Below, in pieces: positions 42,571 to 51,082 of a stretch of 64,000 nucleotides of DNA; the first letter of the stretch is position 1, and every line of letters starts with the position of its first letter. The stretch is from Pseudomonas mandelii. GTDB lineage: Bacteria > Pseudomonadota > Gammaproteobacteria > Pseudomonadales > Pseudomonadaceae. Location: positions 20,853 to 84,852 of the forward strand of contig NZ_JAMYDU010000021.1 of NCBI RefSeq assembly GCF_024138395.1. The letters are read 5' to 3'. A program made the position numbers and the translations under genes. The notes beneath the pieces are model-generated. The model did no database searches. It had not been told where the DNA came from and saw only the letters and a list, made by a program, of their open reading frames with translations.

Positions 42571-44303
42571 TAACGAGCGTCTCGGGTGATGGTCCAGCGT
42601 TGCAGGAAGGTGCCGGCATCGACCTCACCGGTGATGCGGTGGCTGCGGCGCTCTTCGCCGTCGGGGCCGATCCACAACAGGCTTGGTGGCCCCGGCACTT
42701 TATAACGGCCGAGCAGTTCGCGGCTGGCGGCATTGTCGGCGGTGACGTCCAGCCGTAGCAAGCGCACATCGCTGAGCGCTTGCAGGACCTGCGCTTTGCC
42801 GAAGACCTTTTTTTCCATGACTTTGCACGACACACACCAGTCGGCGTAGTAGTCCAGCAGTACCCATTGGCCCTGCAGCCTGGCCGCGTCGAGTTCGCGT
42901 TGCAGGGCGGCGGGTTCCTTGACCGTGGTGAAGGCATCATGAGCGCTGGGCGCGGCAGCGCCGGTACGGCCGGCGCTATACACCTGCAGCGGCTGATACG
43001 GATCGTCACCGCCACCCGCCGCACCGACCATCAGCAGGCTGCCCCACAGTCCCAACAACAGCGAACTGGCGCCGAACAGTTGGGCGATGCGGCCGAAGCC
43101 TTCGGATTGTTTCCACGCGCTGTAGGCAGCGATCAGCAACAAGGCGCCACCCAGACCGAGCCACAACGACGGGTCCAGAACCGGCCGCAGCATCAGCAAT
43201 GCCGTAGCGAGGAACAGAAAGCCAAATACACCCTTGAGCAAGTTCATCCACGCGCCGGGTTTGGGCAGGAAACGATTACCGACCGTTACCAGCAGCAACA
43301 GCGGCACACCAATGCCGATGCCCATGGCGAACAGAATCAGCCCGCCGTGCAGCGCATTACCGCTCTGCGCGATGTAGAGCAGGGCACCTGCCAGGGGTGC
43401 GGTCATGCAAGGACCGACCAGCAGGCCGGACAATGCCCCGAGCACACCGGCACCGATCAGGCTGCCACCGCGCTGATTGCGCGAAACATGCTCCAGCCGA
43501 TCGCGCACGGCCACTGGCAATTGCAGCTCGAAGAAACCGAACATCGGCAAGGCCAGCAGCACGAACACCGCCGCGAAGCTGCCCAACAGCCATGGATTCT
43601 GCAGCAGTGCCTGAAGATTCGCCCCGAGCAGCGCAGCCAGAACGCCCATCGCCGCATACACCAGCGCCATGCTCACGACGTAACTGGTCGCCAGGGCGAA
43701 ACCGCGTTTCGGTGTGGCCCCACTGCCAACGATCAAACCCGCCAGAATCGGCAGCATCGGCAACGAGCAAGGCGTGAACGCCAACAGCAGCCCCAGGCCA
43801 AAGAACACCAGCAGGCTCCAACCCAACGCTCGTTGTTGCAGGCCGCTGGCCAAGGCCTGGTCCGGGGCTTCGACGGTCGCCGCCGTTGTTGCCTGGCCAC
43901 CGAGATCGATGATTTGAGTCTGCGGCGGATAACACAAACCGGCATCGGCGCAGCCCTGAAAGCCAACTTTGATCTGACCAGTGGCTCCGGCCGGTATCTT
44001 CAGCTCCAGGCCCTGGCGGTAGACTTGCTGTTCGCCGAAGAACTCGTCGCTATGGGACTCGCCCTCGGGCAGAACCGGCACTTGCTCTGGGGCCAGCCCG
44101 TCGAATTTCAGGCGTTTCTGATACAGGTAATATTTGTCGGCAATTTGCCAATAGAGCTGGGTTTCCCCGGATTCAAGGCGTTCGGAGGTGAAGATGAACG
44201 CTTTTTCCACCGGGAGAAAATCTGGTTTTGTTTCGAACGGATTCGTTCCAGCCTGGGCCATACCCGAGATCAACAGAACAAAAAATAAAAACAATCGACG
44301 CAT
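42570..44303 (-). CDS. dsbD: Thiol:disulfide interchange protein DsbD
   Basis: A 577-aa inner-membrane protein that carries electrons from cytosolic thioredoxin to the periplasm. Residues 1-19 are a signal peptide. The N-terminal periplasmic domain has the Cys pair in GCADAGLCYPP. The central helices have the redox Cys in FTPCSLPMLPILAG and VGPCMTAPLAG. The C-terminal thioredoxin domain has DWCVSCKVMEKK with Cys490 and Cys493. All six Cys are present, so it looks functional. It reduces DsbG and the TlpA-like protein encoded downstream in the same operon. It is divergent from dsbR across 153 bases. Confidence 0.94.
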   Translation of the reverse strand: MRRLFLFFVLLISGMAQAGTNPFETKPDFLPVEKAFIFTSERLESGETQLYWQIADKYYLYQKRLKFDGLAPEQVPVLPEGESHSDEFFGEQQVYRQGLELKIPAGATGQIKVGFQGCADAGLCYPPQTQIIDLGGQATTAATVEAPDQALASGLQQRALGWSLLVFFGLGLLLAFTPCSLPMLPILAGLIVGSGATPKRGFALATSYVVSMALVYAAMGVLAALLGANLQALLQNPWLLGSFAAVFVLLALPMFGFFELQLPVAVRDRLEHVSRNQRGGSLIGAGVLGALSGLLVGPCMTAPLAGALLYIAQSGNALHGGLILFAMGIGIGVPLLLLVTVGNRFLPKPGAWMNLLKGVFGFLFLATALLMLRPVLDPSLWLGLGGALLLIAAYSAWKQSEGFGRIAQLFGASSLLLGLWGSLLMVGAAGGGDDPYQPLQVYSAGRTGAAAPSAHDAFTTVKEPAALQRELDAARLQGQWVLLDYYADWCVSCKVMEKKVFGKAQVLQALSDVRLLRLDVTADNAASRELLGRYKVPGPPSLLWIGPDGEERRSHRITGEVDAGTFLQRWTITRDAR

Positions 44304-44350
44304 GGGTAAGCCTTATCCCTGTGCAAGTGAGGTGCACAGTGGCGGGCGGC

Positions 44351-44369
44351 GATTAACCGATGATTAACC
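44351..44369 (+). promoter_or_regulatory. Tandem direct repeat, candidate DsbR site
   Basis: GATTAACC occurs twice with an 11-base period (44351 and 44362), the spacing of one helical turn, as for tandem half-sites of OmpR-family regulators. It lies in the dsbD-dsbR intergenic region, where both promoters must be. Confidence 0.55.
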
Positions 44370-44456
44370 ACACTCGCCTTGTGACAATGGCACTTGCGGC
44401 ATAATGTCCGCTTAATCGGCTACCGGCCTAATCACCTTTTTTCTACGGGGCTCACC

Positions 44457-45137
44457 ATGCACGTACTGGTTTGCGAAGACGATGAGCTAATCGCCAGCGG
44501 CATCGTTGCCGGGCTTACTGCCCAAGGCTTGACCGTGGAGCATGTCGCCACCGCCTCGGCAGCCCGGGCGATGCTCAAAGTCGCGGAGTTCGACGTCATG
44601 GTGCTCGATCTCGGTCTGCCCGATGAAGATGGCCTGAAGCTGTTGCAGCAGTTGCGTCACCATGGCCTGGAAATCCCGGTGCTGATCCTCACCGCGCGGG
44701 ACTCGGTCACCGATCGCGTCGACGGCCTGCAAGCCGGTGCCGACGACTACTTGCTCAAACCGTTCGACCTGCGCGAACTTGCCGCGCGCCTGCACACCTT
44801 GTTACGACGAGTGGCGGGGCGCAGCGTCAATCTGATTGAACACGGTCGTTTGACCTACGACCCGAGCAGCCGCGAAACCCTGCTCGGTGGCCAATCGGTG
44901 GATTTGTCGCGCCGCGAGCAATCGCTGTTGCAAGCCTTGCTGCATAACCGTGGCCGGGTATTGTCCACCGAGCAACTGAAGGACAGTGTCTACGGTTTTA
45001 ACGATGAGCTGGAAAGCAACGCCCTTAACGTCCACATCCATCACCTGCGGCGCAAACTCGGCAATGGCATTGTCGAGACGGTGCGTGGCCTGGGCTATCG
45101 CCTGGGGCCGGCCGATGGCGGAGAGCAATCGAAGTGA
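44457..45137 (+). CDS. dsbR: OmpR-family response regulator (DsbR)
   Basis: A 226-aa regulator. The receiver (1-115) has acidic Glu-Asp-Asp at 7-9, phospho-acceptor Asp51 in VMVLDLGLPDEDG, Thr in LILTARDS and Lys in YLLKPFD. The winged-helix domain (about 125-222) has the recognition block NALNVHIHHLRRKLGNGIV. With DsbS it is the pair that in P. aeruginosa controls the neighbouring dsb genes in response to copper. The ATG at 44457 is preferred over an upstream TTG. The stop overlaps the kinase start (TGATG). Confidence 0.88.
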   Translation: MHVLVCEDDELIASGIVAGLTAQGLTVEHVATASAARAMLKVAEFDVMVLDLGLPDEDGLKLLQQLRHHGLEIPVLILTARDSVTDRVDGLQAGADDYLLKPFDLRELAARLHTLLRRVAGRSVNLIEHGRLTYDPSSRETLLGGQSVDLSRREQSLLQALLHNRGRVLSTEQLKDSVYGFNDELESNALNVHIHHLRRKLGNGIVETVRGLGYRLGPADGGEQSK

Positions 45138-46459
45138 TGAGCCTGCGTTTGCGGCTGAGCCTGACCCTCGGCGCCGCGTTTGCGCTGATCTGGGCCCTGG
45201 CCGCCGCCTGGATGCTCAGTGATCTGCGCAACCAGATGATGTTTTCCCTCGACCAGCGGCTGGTAGCGTCGGCGCGGATGGTGGCCGGGTTGCTGGAGCA
45301 ACTGCCGGCGTTGCCGAGCAAGGGCGAGGGAACCCATTTCAGCGCTGAACAGCTGAGCATCCCTGGCGGCATGGCCTGTCAGGTCAGCTCGTTGCGCGGC
45401 GAAATCCTGGCCCGCAGCCACAGTAGTCCCGAACAAAACCTGGAAGCCGAAAAAATGGGCTTCCACGATCAAATAATCGACGGCGCACCGTGGCGCAGCT
45501 TCACCCTGGCGCGCGGTGATGTGCGCATTACCACCGCCGACCGGCAGATCGAACGCGAAGCACTGAACATGTCCATTCTGCTGGCGGCCTCGGTGCCGGT
45601 CGGCGTGGCGCTGCTGGGCTGCCTGTGCCTGTTGTGGCTCGGCATCGGTCAGGGGCTGGCACCGCTCAATCGTATGCGCGATGCGTTGATGCGGCGTAGC
45701 GCCGATTCACTGGAGCCGTTGCAGATTCAGCCGTTACCCAGCGAGCTGCAACCGCTGCTGGAAACCCAGAATCAGTTGTTCCTGCGCATCGGCAAGACCA
45801 TCGAGCGCGAACGGCGCCTGACCGGTGATGCGGCGCACGAGTTGCGTAGCCCGCTGACTGCGATCAAAACCCACCTGCAAGTGGCGCGCATGACCGAAGG
45901 CAGCGCTCGGGATCAGTCCCTGGCGCGGGCTGAAGAGGGCGCCGACCGGTTGCATCGCACGCTTGAACAATTGCTGCTGCTGGCGCGCGTCGAGGGCAGC
46001 CTGTCATTCGATGATGGCGTGCAATGCAGCGCCGAGCAGGTGGCGAAACTGGCGATACAGGATGCCGCCAGCGGTGATCGTCAGCGGATCAAGTTTCGGT
46101 TGCCGGCCACATTCTCCGATGCGCCGCTGCAAATGCCCGCGGTGCTGTCGATTGCCGCATTGCGCAACTTGCTCGACAACGCCCTGCGCCATACCCCGGG
46201 CGATGGAGCAGTGGAACTGAGCCTGGAAACCACCAATAATCGTGTGCGCTTTTTGGTCCGCGACCACGGCCCGGGGATTGCCGAAGATGACCTGCAACAC
46301 CTGACCCAACGTTTCTGGCGCAACGGCCAGAGCACCGGTTGCGGCCTCGGCCTGGCGATTGTCCAGGCCATCGTCCAGCGCTGCGGCTGCACCCTGCATT
46401 TTGACAGCCGCCCGGATGGCTTGCGGGTTGAATTGACGATGCCGTTGCAACCGGTCTAA
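45137..46459 (+). CDS. dsbS: OmpR-type sensor histidine kinase (DsbS)
   Basis: A 440-aa membrane kinase. The first helix (about 5-27) and a second (about 146-168) bound a periplasmic sensor region of about 115 residues with one visible Cys at MACQVSSLRG. The HAMP-like linker leads to the H box DAAHELRSPLTAIKTH with His234, then the N box (LRNLLDNALRHTPG), and the G boxes DHGPGIAEDD and GCGLGLAIVQAIV. The ATG at 45137 overlaps the TGA of dsbR. A metal or redox signal from the periplasm is likely, inferred from the dsb genes next to it. Assignment as DsbS rests on gene order. Confidence 0.88.
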   Translation: MSLRLRLSLTLGAAFALIWALAAAWMLSDLRNQMMFSLDQRLVASARMVAGLLEQLPALPSKGEGTHFSAEQLSIPGGMACQVSSLRGEILARSHSSPEQNLEAEKMGFHDQIIDGAPWRSFTLARGDVRITTADRQIEREALNMSILLAASVPVGVALLGCLCLLWLGIGQGLAPLNRMRDALMRRSADSLEPLQIQPLPSELQPLLETQNQLFLRIGKTIERERRLTGDAAHELRSPLTAIKTHLQVARMTEGSARDQSLARAEEGADRLHRTLEQLLLLARVEGSLSFDDGVQCSAEQVAKLAIQDAASGDRQRIKFRLPATFSDAPLQMPAVLSIAALRNLLDNALRHTPGDGAVELSLETTNNRVRFLVRDHGPGIAEDDLQHLTQRFWRNGQSTGCGLGLAIVQAIVQRCGCTLHFDSRPDGLRVELTMPLQPV

Positions 46460-46473
46460 CCAACAACACAAAA

Positions 46474-46568
46474 CCCTGTGGGAGCGGGCTTGCCCGCGAT
46501 AGCGGTCTGTCAGACGCAGCATTGCTCCATGTGCCACCGCCATCGCGGGCAAGCCCGCTCCCACAGGG
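46474..46568. repeat. Paired REP palindrome, GAGCGGGCTTGCCCGCGAT type
   Basis: Inverted arms CCCTGTGGGAGCGGGCTTGC and its complement. The sequence differs from the GAGCGAGGCTTGCCCGCGAA type found in seven other pairs. It lies after dsbS. Confidence 0.9.
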
Positions 46569-46673
46569 TTCGATGTCGCACATCAAATGTAACTTCTCTC
46601 CGTTGGTATTCGAGCCGCCACCGGCGCTATCGTCCCCGGCAGCTTTGACTCAATGGATTGAGGTAACAGCGCC

Positions 46674-47159
46674 ATGGATGCATCGATACACATCTGCAAG
46701 GCAACGCCTGCCGACGCCGGGATCATCAGCCGGATCGTCGAGCGCTCCATTCGCGTCGGCTGCGCGCTCGACCACCGCAACGATCCGCGAACCGTCGCCA
46801 CCTGGACCCACAACAAAACCACCGAACACGTGCAGCCCTGGCTGGCCGACCCACGGTTGTACCTGAACATCGCCCTGTTGCAGGACAAACCGATCGGCGT
46901 CGCCATGGCGGCGATCAGTGGCAAGGTTGCGTTCTGTTACGTGCAACCGGAATGGTTTCGGCGCGGCGCCGGACAAGCGCTGGTGCAGGATCTCGAGACG
47001 TGGTTGATCGCGCAGGGTTTGCCTCAGGCGCGGCTCAACAGCACCCGTACCGGCGAGGCGTTTTACCGCCGTCTGGGTTACCGGGCCTGCGCTGAAACCT
47101 TCACCATCGCGGGACTCCACGCCATTCCCATGCACAAGGCGCTGTCGCCACCTTCATAG
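46674..47159 (+). CDS. GNAT-family N-acetyltransferase
   Basis: A 161-aa single-domain acetyltransferase. The CoA loop is in VQPEWFRRGAGQALVQDLE, preceded by IGVAMAAISGKVAFCYV and followed by RLGYRACAETFTI, the usual fifth and sixth strand blocks. It lacks signal peptides and other domains. The substrate cannot be deduced. The ATG at 46674 has TTGAGG upstream. It is flanked by the REP pair of dsbS and by the PvdS-controlled pvdH; it has no PvdS box of its own, and I see no evidence for a pyoverdine role. Confidence 0.85.
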   Translation: MDASIHICKATPADAGIISRIVERSIRVGCALDHRNDPRTVATWTHNKTTEHVQPWLADPRLYLNIALLQDKPIGVAMAAISGKVAFCYVQPEWFRRGAGQALVQDLETWLIAQGLPQARLNSTRTGEAFYRRLGYRACAETFTIAGLHAIPMHKALSPPS

Positions 47160-47176
47160 AAAGCTGATCGAGGGTC

Positions 47177-47200
47177 TAAATCCTTGAGGTCCTGATGCGT
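47177..47200 (+). promoter_or_regulatory. PvdS promoter box of pvdH
   Basis: TAAAT, exactly 16 bases, then CGT: a perfect match to the PvdS consensus. It ends 102 bases upstream of the pvdH ATG. Confidence 0.86.
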
Positions 47201-47302
47201 TTCCAGAACAGGAAAACCTGCAAGTGCGCCCCATGACCGGAACGCGCACCTGCCCGGTGTGCAGTTTTGGTCACTATCAACAGCGTATTGAGGGATCGAG
47301 AG

Positions 47303-48715
47303 ATGTCAGTCGCTACCAGCCTTATCGAAGATCAGCAGGCTCGGCTCGTCCCGACACCTGCCGAGACGCTTTATCAGTTCAACGAATCGCCATTGCTGGC
47401 GCGTCAAAGCCAGCAGGAATCGAATGCTCGCAGCTACCCGCGGCGCATTCCCCTGGCACTCAAGCGTGCCAAGGGCATTTATGTCGAGGACGTCGAAGGC
47501 CGCAGTTTCATCGATTGCCTGGCCGGTGCGGGGACGCTGGCTCTGGGGCACAACCACCCGGTGGTGATCGAAGCGATCCAGCAAGTGCTGGCTGATGAAC
47601 TGCCGCTGCACACACTCGACCTGACCACGCCGGTGAAGGATCAGTTTGTCCAGGACCTGTTCGGTCTGTTGCCACAGGCATTGGCCGCTGAAGCCAAAAT
47701 TCAGTTCTGTGGCCCTACCGGTACCGATGCGGTGGAAGCCGCGCTGAAACTGGTGCGCACTGCCACCGGACGCAGCACGGTTTTGTCGTTCCAGGGCGGT
47801 TACCACGGCATGAGCCAGGGCGCGCTGAGCCTGATGGGCAGTCTGGGGCCGAAAAAGCCGTTGGGTGCGTTGCTCAGCAGCGGTGTGCAATTCATGCCCT
47901 ATCCCTACGATTACCGTTGCCCATTCGGGCTCGGCGGCACGCAGGGGGTGCAGGTTAATCTGAGTTACCTGGAAAACCTGCTGAATGATCCAGAGGCCGG
48001 CGTGCAATTGCCCGCTGCGGTGATCGTCGAAGCGGTGCAGGGCGAGGGCGGGGTGATTCCGGCCGATCTCGACTGGCTGCGCGGCTTGCGACGCATCACC
48101 GAGAAGGCCGGCGTAGCGCTGATCGTCGATGAAATCCAGAGCGGTTTTGCCCGCACCGGCAAGATGTTCGCCTTCGAGCACGCCGGAATCATTCCGGACG
48201 TGGTGGTGCTGTCCAAAGCCATCGGCGGCAGCCTGCCGCTGGCGGTGGTGGTCTATCGCGACTGGCTCGACACCTGGCTGCCGGGCGCGCATGCCGGAAC
48301 CTTTCGCGGTAATCAGATGGCCATGGCCGCCGGCTCCGCAGTGATGCGCTACCTGACAGAGCACAAGGTGTGCGAGCACGCCGCCGCCATGGGTGAACGC
48401 TTGAGTGAACACTTGCACATCCTGCAACGGGACTTCCCGCAGATGGGCGACATCCGCGGACGTGGCTTGATGCTGGGCGTCGAACTGGTCGATCTGGCTG
48501 GCGTGCCAGACGCTCAGGGCCATCCACCGATATTCGCTCGTCTGGCGCCGCTGGTGCAGCGCGAATGCCTCAAACGCGGATTGATCCTGGAGCTGGGCGG
48601 GCGTCACGGCGGTGTCGTGCGTTTCTTGCCGCCGCTGGTGATCACAGCAGCAGAAATCGACCGCGTGGCTGACATTTTCGGCAGGGCCATGGCCGCCGCC
48701 ACCGCCAGCCTTTAA
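47303..48715 (+). CDS. pvdH: Diaminobutyrate-2-oxoglutarate aminotransferase PvdH
   Basis: A 470-aa class III PLP aminotransferase that makes L-2,4-diaminobutyrate from aspartate beta-semialdehyde and glutamate, the building block PvdL incorporates as its third residue. The PLP Lys305 is in VVVLSKAIGGSLP, with FCGPTGTDAVEAALKL and FQGGYHGMSQGA upstream and VDEIQSGFARTGKMF before it. The ATG at 47303 (MSVATSLIE) is chosen; an upstream ATG at 47267 would add 12 residues. The PvdS box and the fpv/mbtH neighbours fix the pathway. Its stop codon overlaps the next PvdS box. Confidence 0.94.
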   Translation: MSVATSLIEDQQARLVPTPAETLYQFNESPLLARQSQQESNARSYPRRIPLALKRAKGIYVEDVEGRSFIDCLAGAGTLALGHNHPVVIEAIQQVLADELPLHTLDLTTPVKDQFVQDLFGLLPQALAAEAKIQFCGPTGTDAVEAALKLVRTATGRSTVLSFQGGYHGMSQGALSLMGSLGPKKPLGALLSSGVQFMPYPYDYRCPFGLGGTQGVQVNLSYLENLLNDPEAGVQLPAAVIVEAVQGEGGVIPADLDWLRGLRRITEKAGVALIVDEIQSGFARTGKMFAFEHAGIIPDVVVLSKAIGGSLPLAVVVYRDWLDTWLPGAHAGTFRGNQMAMAAGSAVMRYLTEHKVCEHAAAMGERLSEHLHILQRDFPQMGDIRGRGLMLGVELVDLAGVPDAQGHPPIFARLAPLVQRECLKRGLILELGGRHGGVVRFLPPLVITAAEIDRVADIFGRAMAAATASL

Positions 48716-48736
48716 ATTTTTTGGTGCCTTGAACGT
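48713..48736 (+). promoter_or_regulatory. PvdS promoter box of the mbtH-like gene
   Basis: TAAAT at 48713, 16 bases, then CGT. The TAA of the box is also the stop codon of pvdH. It ends 60 bases upstream of the mbtH-like ATG. Confidence 0.8.
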
Positions 48737-48796
48737 TCCTTCTACATAACGGCTGCGCACGGCGCGCAGCCCACCCTACAGCGATGGAGAGACAGC

Positions 48797-49024
48797 ATGA
48801 CGTCAGTATTCGACCGCGAGGACATCCTCTTTCAGGTCGTGGTCAACCACGAAGAGCAATACTCGATCTGGCCCGACTACAAAGCCGTGCCACAAGGCTG
48901 GCGCACCGTGGGCAAGAGTGGCCTGAAAAAGGAATGCCTGGCCTACATCGAAGAGGTCTGGACCGACATGCGTCCACTGAGCCTGCGCCAGAAAATGGAA
49001 GAACAGGCGGCTGTGGCTCACTGA
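48797..49024 (+). CDS. MbtH-like NRPS helper protein
   Basis: A 75-aa MbtH-family protein, a tight partner of adenylation domains needed for activity or solubility of some of them. Conserved features are NHEEQYSIWPDYKAVPQGWR with the family Trp residues and SLRQKMEEQ near the end. Length is normal. The start ATG at 48797 has GGAGAG. Its own PvdS box lies upstream. It most likely assists PvdL and the other pyoverdine synthetases not present in this window. It matches in position the gene next to pvdH in P. aeruginosa. Confidence 0.93.
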   Translation: MTSVFDREDILFQVVVNHEEQYSIWPDYKAVPQGWRTVGKSGLKKECLAYIEEVWTDMRPLSLRQKMEEQAAVAH

Positions 49025-49040
49025 GTCACCGCCCAAAAAG

Positions 49041-49077
49041 AAGCCCGCTGAACCGGTGACGGTCAGCGGGCTTTTTT
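49041..49077. terminator. Rho-independent terminator of the mbtH-like gene
   Basis: AAGCCCGCTGA and TCAGCGGGCTT form an 11-bp stem with a 12-base loop and a T run, 17 bases after the mbtH-like stop. A-rich bases on the left may let it act on the fpv side too. Confidence 0.85.
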
Positions 49078-49092
49078 CATGACTTGAAATCG

Positions 49093-49186
49093 CCTTCGCG
49101 GGCAAGCCTCGCTCCTACAGGGTTTGTGTCGATCACAGTATGTATGGACTCCCCAAACCCTGTAGGAGCGAGGCTTGCCCGCGAAG
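49093..49186. repeat. Paired REP palindrome
   Basis: Inverted REP arms with a 38-base loop, between the terminator and the end of fpvF. Confidence 0.9.
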
Positions 49187-49210
49187 AACGATAACGCGGT
49201 TTAGCTGACG

Positions 49211-50182
49211 TTACACCCCGCTCAATCCCTTGATCACCAAATCCACATTCCCTTCCAATTCGGCCACCGGATCCACCGTATCGACACTCAACACCACCAA
49301 CCGACTACCAGCCTCGGCAATCACCGCTTTCATCGCATCCGACGGCTGCCGATGATGCAACACCACCGCCACATCATTGTCCTTGAGCGTCGCACCCAGT
49401 TGTTTGAGCGCCTCCGGCGTCCACTCCGCATCCGGTCGTGCATCGAAGCCAACCAGCTCCAGGTTGAGGCCACCGATCAGATAGCCGAAATGATCGCTCA
49501 GGCTCATCACACTCAAGTTGTCGGCATTGGCCAGCCGTGACTCGCTGTCCGCGCTGAGCTTGAGCAGGCGCTGTTTGAGTGCTGCCAGGTTGGCGTCGAT
49601 TTTCGGCTTGGCCGCTGGTGCCAGGCGCACCAGGTCTGCCGCCATCACATCCGCCATGCGCCCCATGTTGTTGCTGGCCAGCCAAGGCTGACTGTTCAAA
49701 CCATCGACCTTGTTGCCAGGCTGCACCGCGATGCCGGGCAAGGCGCCGTCCACCGGGCGGGCGGCGTCGATTTCAATGATGCGGATATTGCTGCGACGAG
49801 CGTTCGGGTATAGCGGATCGTCCGGCCAGAGCGAGCGCAGGCCGATGACGGCATCGGCGTCGACCGCCAATTTATTGAGCTCCGGAGCGCCACGACCGGT
49901 GAAATAAGCGGTCTGCCGACTGCCGGGCAGGTTGGCCGGTGCGGCGCGCTCAAGGCTGACATCGGTGCCCTCCAGCAGCAGGGCGCCCAGACCGTAGGTC
50001 ACAGGCAATGCCGCCAGGACCAGCACTTTGTGCGTTGAAGTCGAGGCGAAGAGCGCGGTGTTACCGACACCGTGATTGGCCAACAGACGCATCGGTTCGA
50101 AGGTGTCGGTGGCGAATGCGTTGAACGAGGCAGGCCCACACAAGGTCACCGCCAGGGTCAATTGACGCAGAGAAAAAGACAT
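49211..50182 (-). CDS. fpvF: Periplasmic binding protein FpvF
   Basis: A 323-aa periplasmic protein of the metal-binding (ZnuA-like) cluster with a Sec signal peptide of about 24 residues (SFNAFATDTFEP). Repeats of the two-domain fold are seen, but the typical metal-ligand His in the ZnuA pattern are reduced; VVLHHRQPSD is a remaining His pair. In P. aeruginosa FpvF works with FpvC in capture of ferripyoverdine or of the released iron in the periplasm. It is the last gene of the fpvGHJKCDEF operon; its ATG follows the TAA of fpvE directly. Assignment is by gene order plus family. Confidence 0.85.
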   Translation of the reverse strand: MSFSLRQLTLAVTLCGPASFNAFATDTFEPMRLLANHGVGNTALFASTSTHKVLVLAALPVTYGLGALLLEGTDVSLERAAPANLPGSRQTAYFTGRGAPELNKLAVDADAVIGLRSLWPDDPLYPNARRSNIRIIEIDAARPVDGALPGIAVQPGNKVDGLNSQPWLASNNMGRMADVMAADLVRLAPAAKPKIDANLAALKQRLLKLSADSESRLANADNLSVMSLSDHFGYLIGGLNLELVGFDARPDAEWTPEALKQLGATLKDNDVAVVLHHRQPSDAMKAVIAEAGSRLVVLSVDTVDPVAELEGNVDLVIKGLSGV

Positions 50183-51082
50183 TTATCCGAGGTTCCCTTT
50201 CAGACTTGGAACGATGCCGCGAGCAATCGCGGCCAGGGCGAAGGCGATACCGGCCACCAGAATGATCGCGGCACCGGACGGGATAGGCAGGTCAAAGACA
50301 ATCGGCGCGAGAATTCCGCACAGCGTGCTGACCGTGGCGATCAGCACCGAACACCAGAAGAAACCCTTCAACGACTGACTGAGCAATCGCGCGGCCGCCG
50401 CTGGAATCACCAGCAGGGCACCGACCAGAATCGCGCCGATGACTTTCACCGCCGCCACCGTGATCAGGGTCACCAGAATCACGAACAGGTAATCCAGAGT
50501 CTTCACCGCCACACCGCGTACCGCCGCCAATTGCGGATTGAAACTGGCAAGCATGATGCGGTTGTACAGCGGCAGGGCCAGCGCCATCACCAGCGAACCA
50601 ACGATGGCCAATACCAGCAGGTCATTGCCGTTGACCGTCAGGACCGAACCGAACAGTACGTTTTCCAGAATGTGCACGTTGATCTTGCCCGCCAGAATCA
50701 GCAGCAGGCTCGCACCCAGCGCCAACGATACGGAGAGAAACACACCGATCAACGTGTCCGGCGCCAACCCCGTGCGGTTACGCAGGTAGTTGAGCAAAAT
50801 GCCGAACAGCAGGCAGTAACCGAACAGACTGCCGTAAGGCCCGGTGTAGGGCTCACCCAGCAGAATGCCAATGGCTACACCGGTCAGCGCCGCGTGGCCC
50901 ACGGCTTCGGAGAAAAATGCGAAGCGCTTGACCACCACCAGCGTACCCAAACCGCCCAACACTGGGCCGATCAGCAGGCCAGCGAGCAGGGCATTGACCA
51001 CAAATCCATAGGCCAGCGCTTCCGGGAGGTAACCCGACGAGGCCCAACCCTGGACCATCAAACGAAAGGCTTCGTAACTCAT
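50183..51082 (-). CDS. fpvE: ABC transporter permease FpvE
   Basis: A 299-aa integral membrane permease of the zinc/manganese ABC-3 family, with eight or so hydrophobic helices. Conserved ABC-3 pieces are AFFSEAVGHAALTGVAIG near residue 50 and GALLVIPAAAARLLSQSL. With FpvD (ATPase) and FpvC (binding protein) it forms the transporter that takes iron, after its release from pyoverdine, across the inner membrane. The ATG at 51082 shares one base with the fpvD TGA (TGATG). Confidence 0.9.
   Translation of the reverse strand: MSYEAFRLMVQGWASSGYLPEALAYGFVVNALLAGLLIGPVLGGLGTLVVVKRFAFFSEAVGHAALTGVAIGILLGEPYTGPYGSLFGYCLLFGILLNYLRNRTGLAPDTLIGVFLSVSLALGASLLLILAGKINVHILENVLFGSVLTVNGNDLLVLAIVGSLVMALALPLYNRIMLASFNPQLAAVRGVAVKTLDYLFVILVTLITVAAVKVIGAILVGALLVIPAAAARLLSQSLKGFFWCSVLIATVSTLCGILAPIVFDLPIPSGAAIILVAGIAFALAAIARGIVPSLKGNLG

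Noticed and set aside
42780..44288. 502-codon plus-strand frame over dsbD
   Set aside because: Gln- and Arg-rich low-complexity product, antisense to dsbD whose motifs are clear.
47306..48760. 484-codon minus-strand frame over pvdH
   Set aside because: Antisense to the well-conserved aminotransferase and without recognisable sequence.
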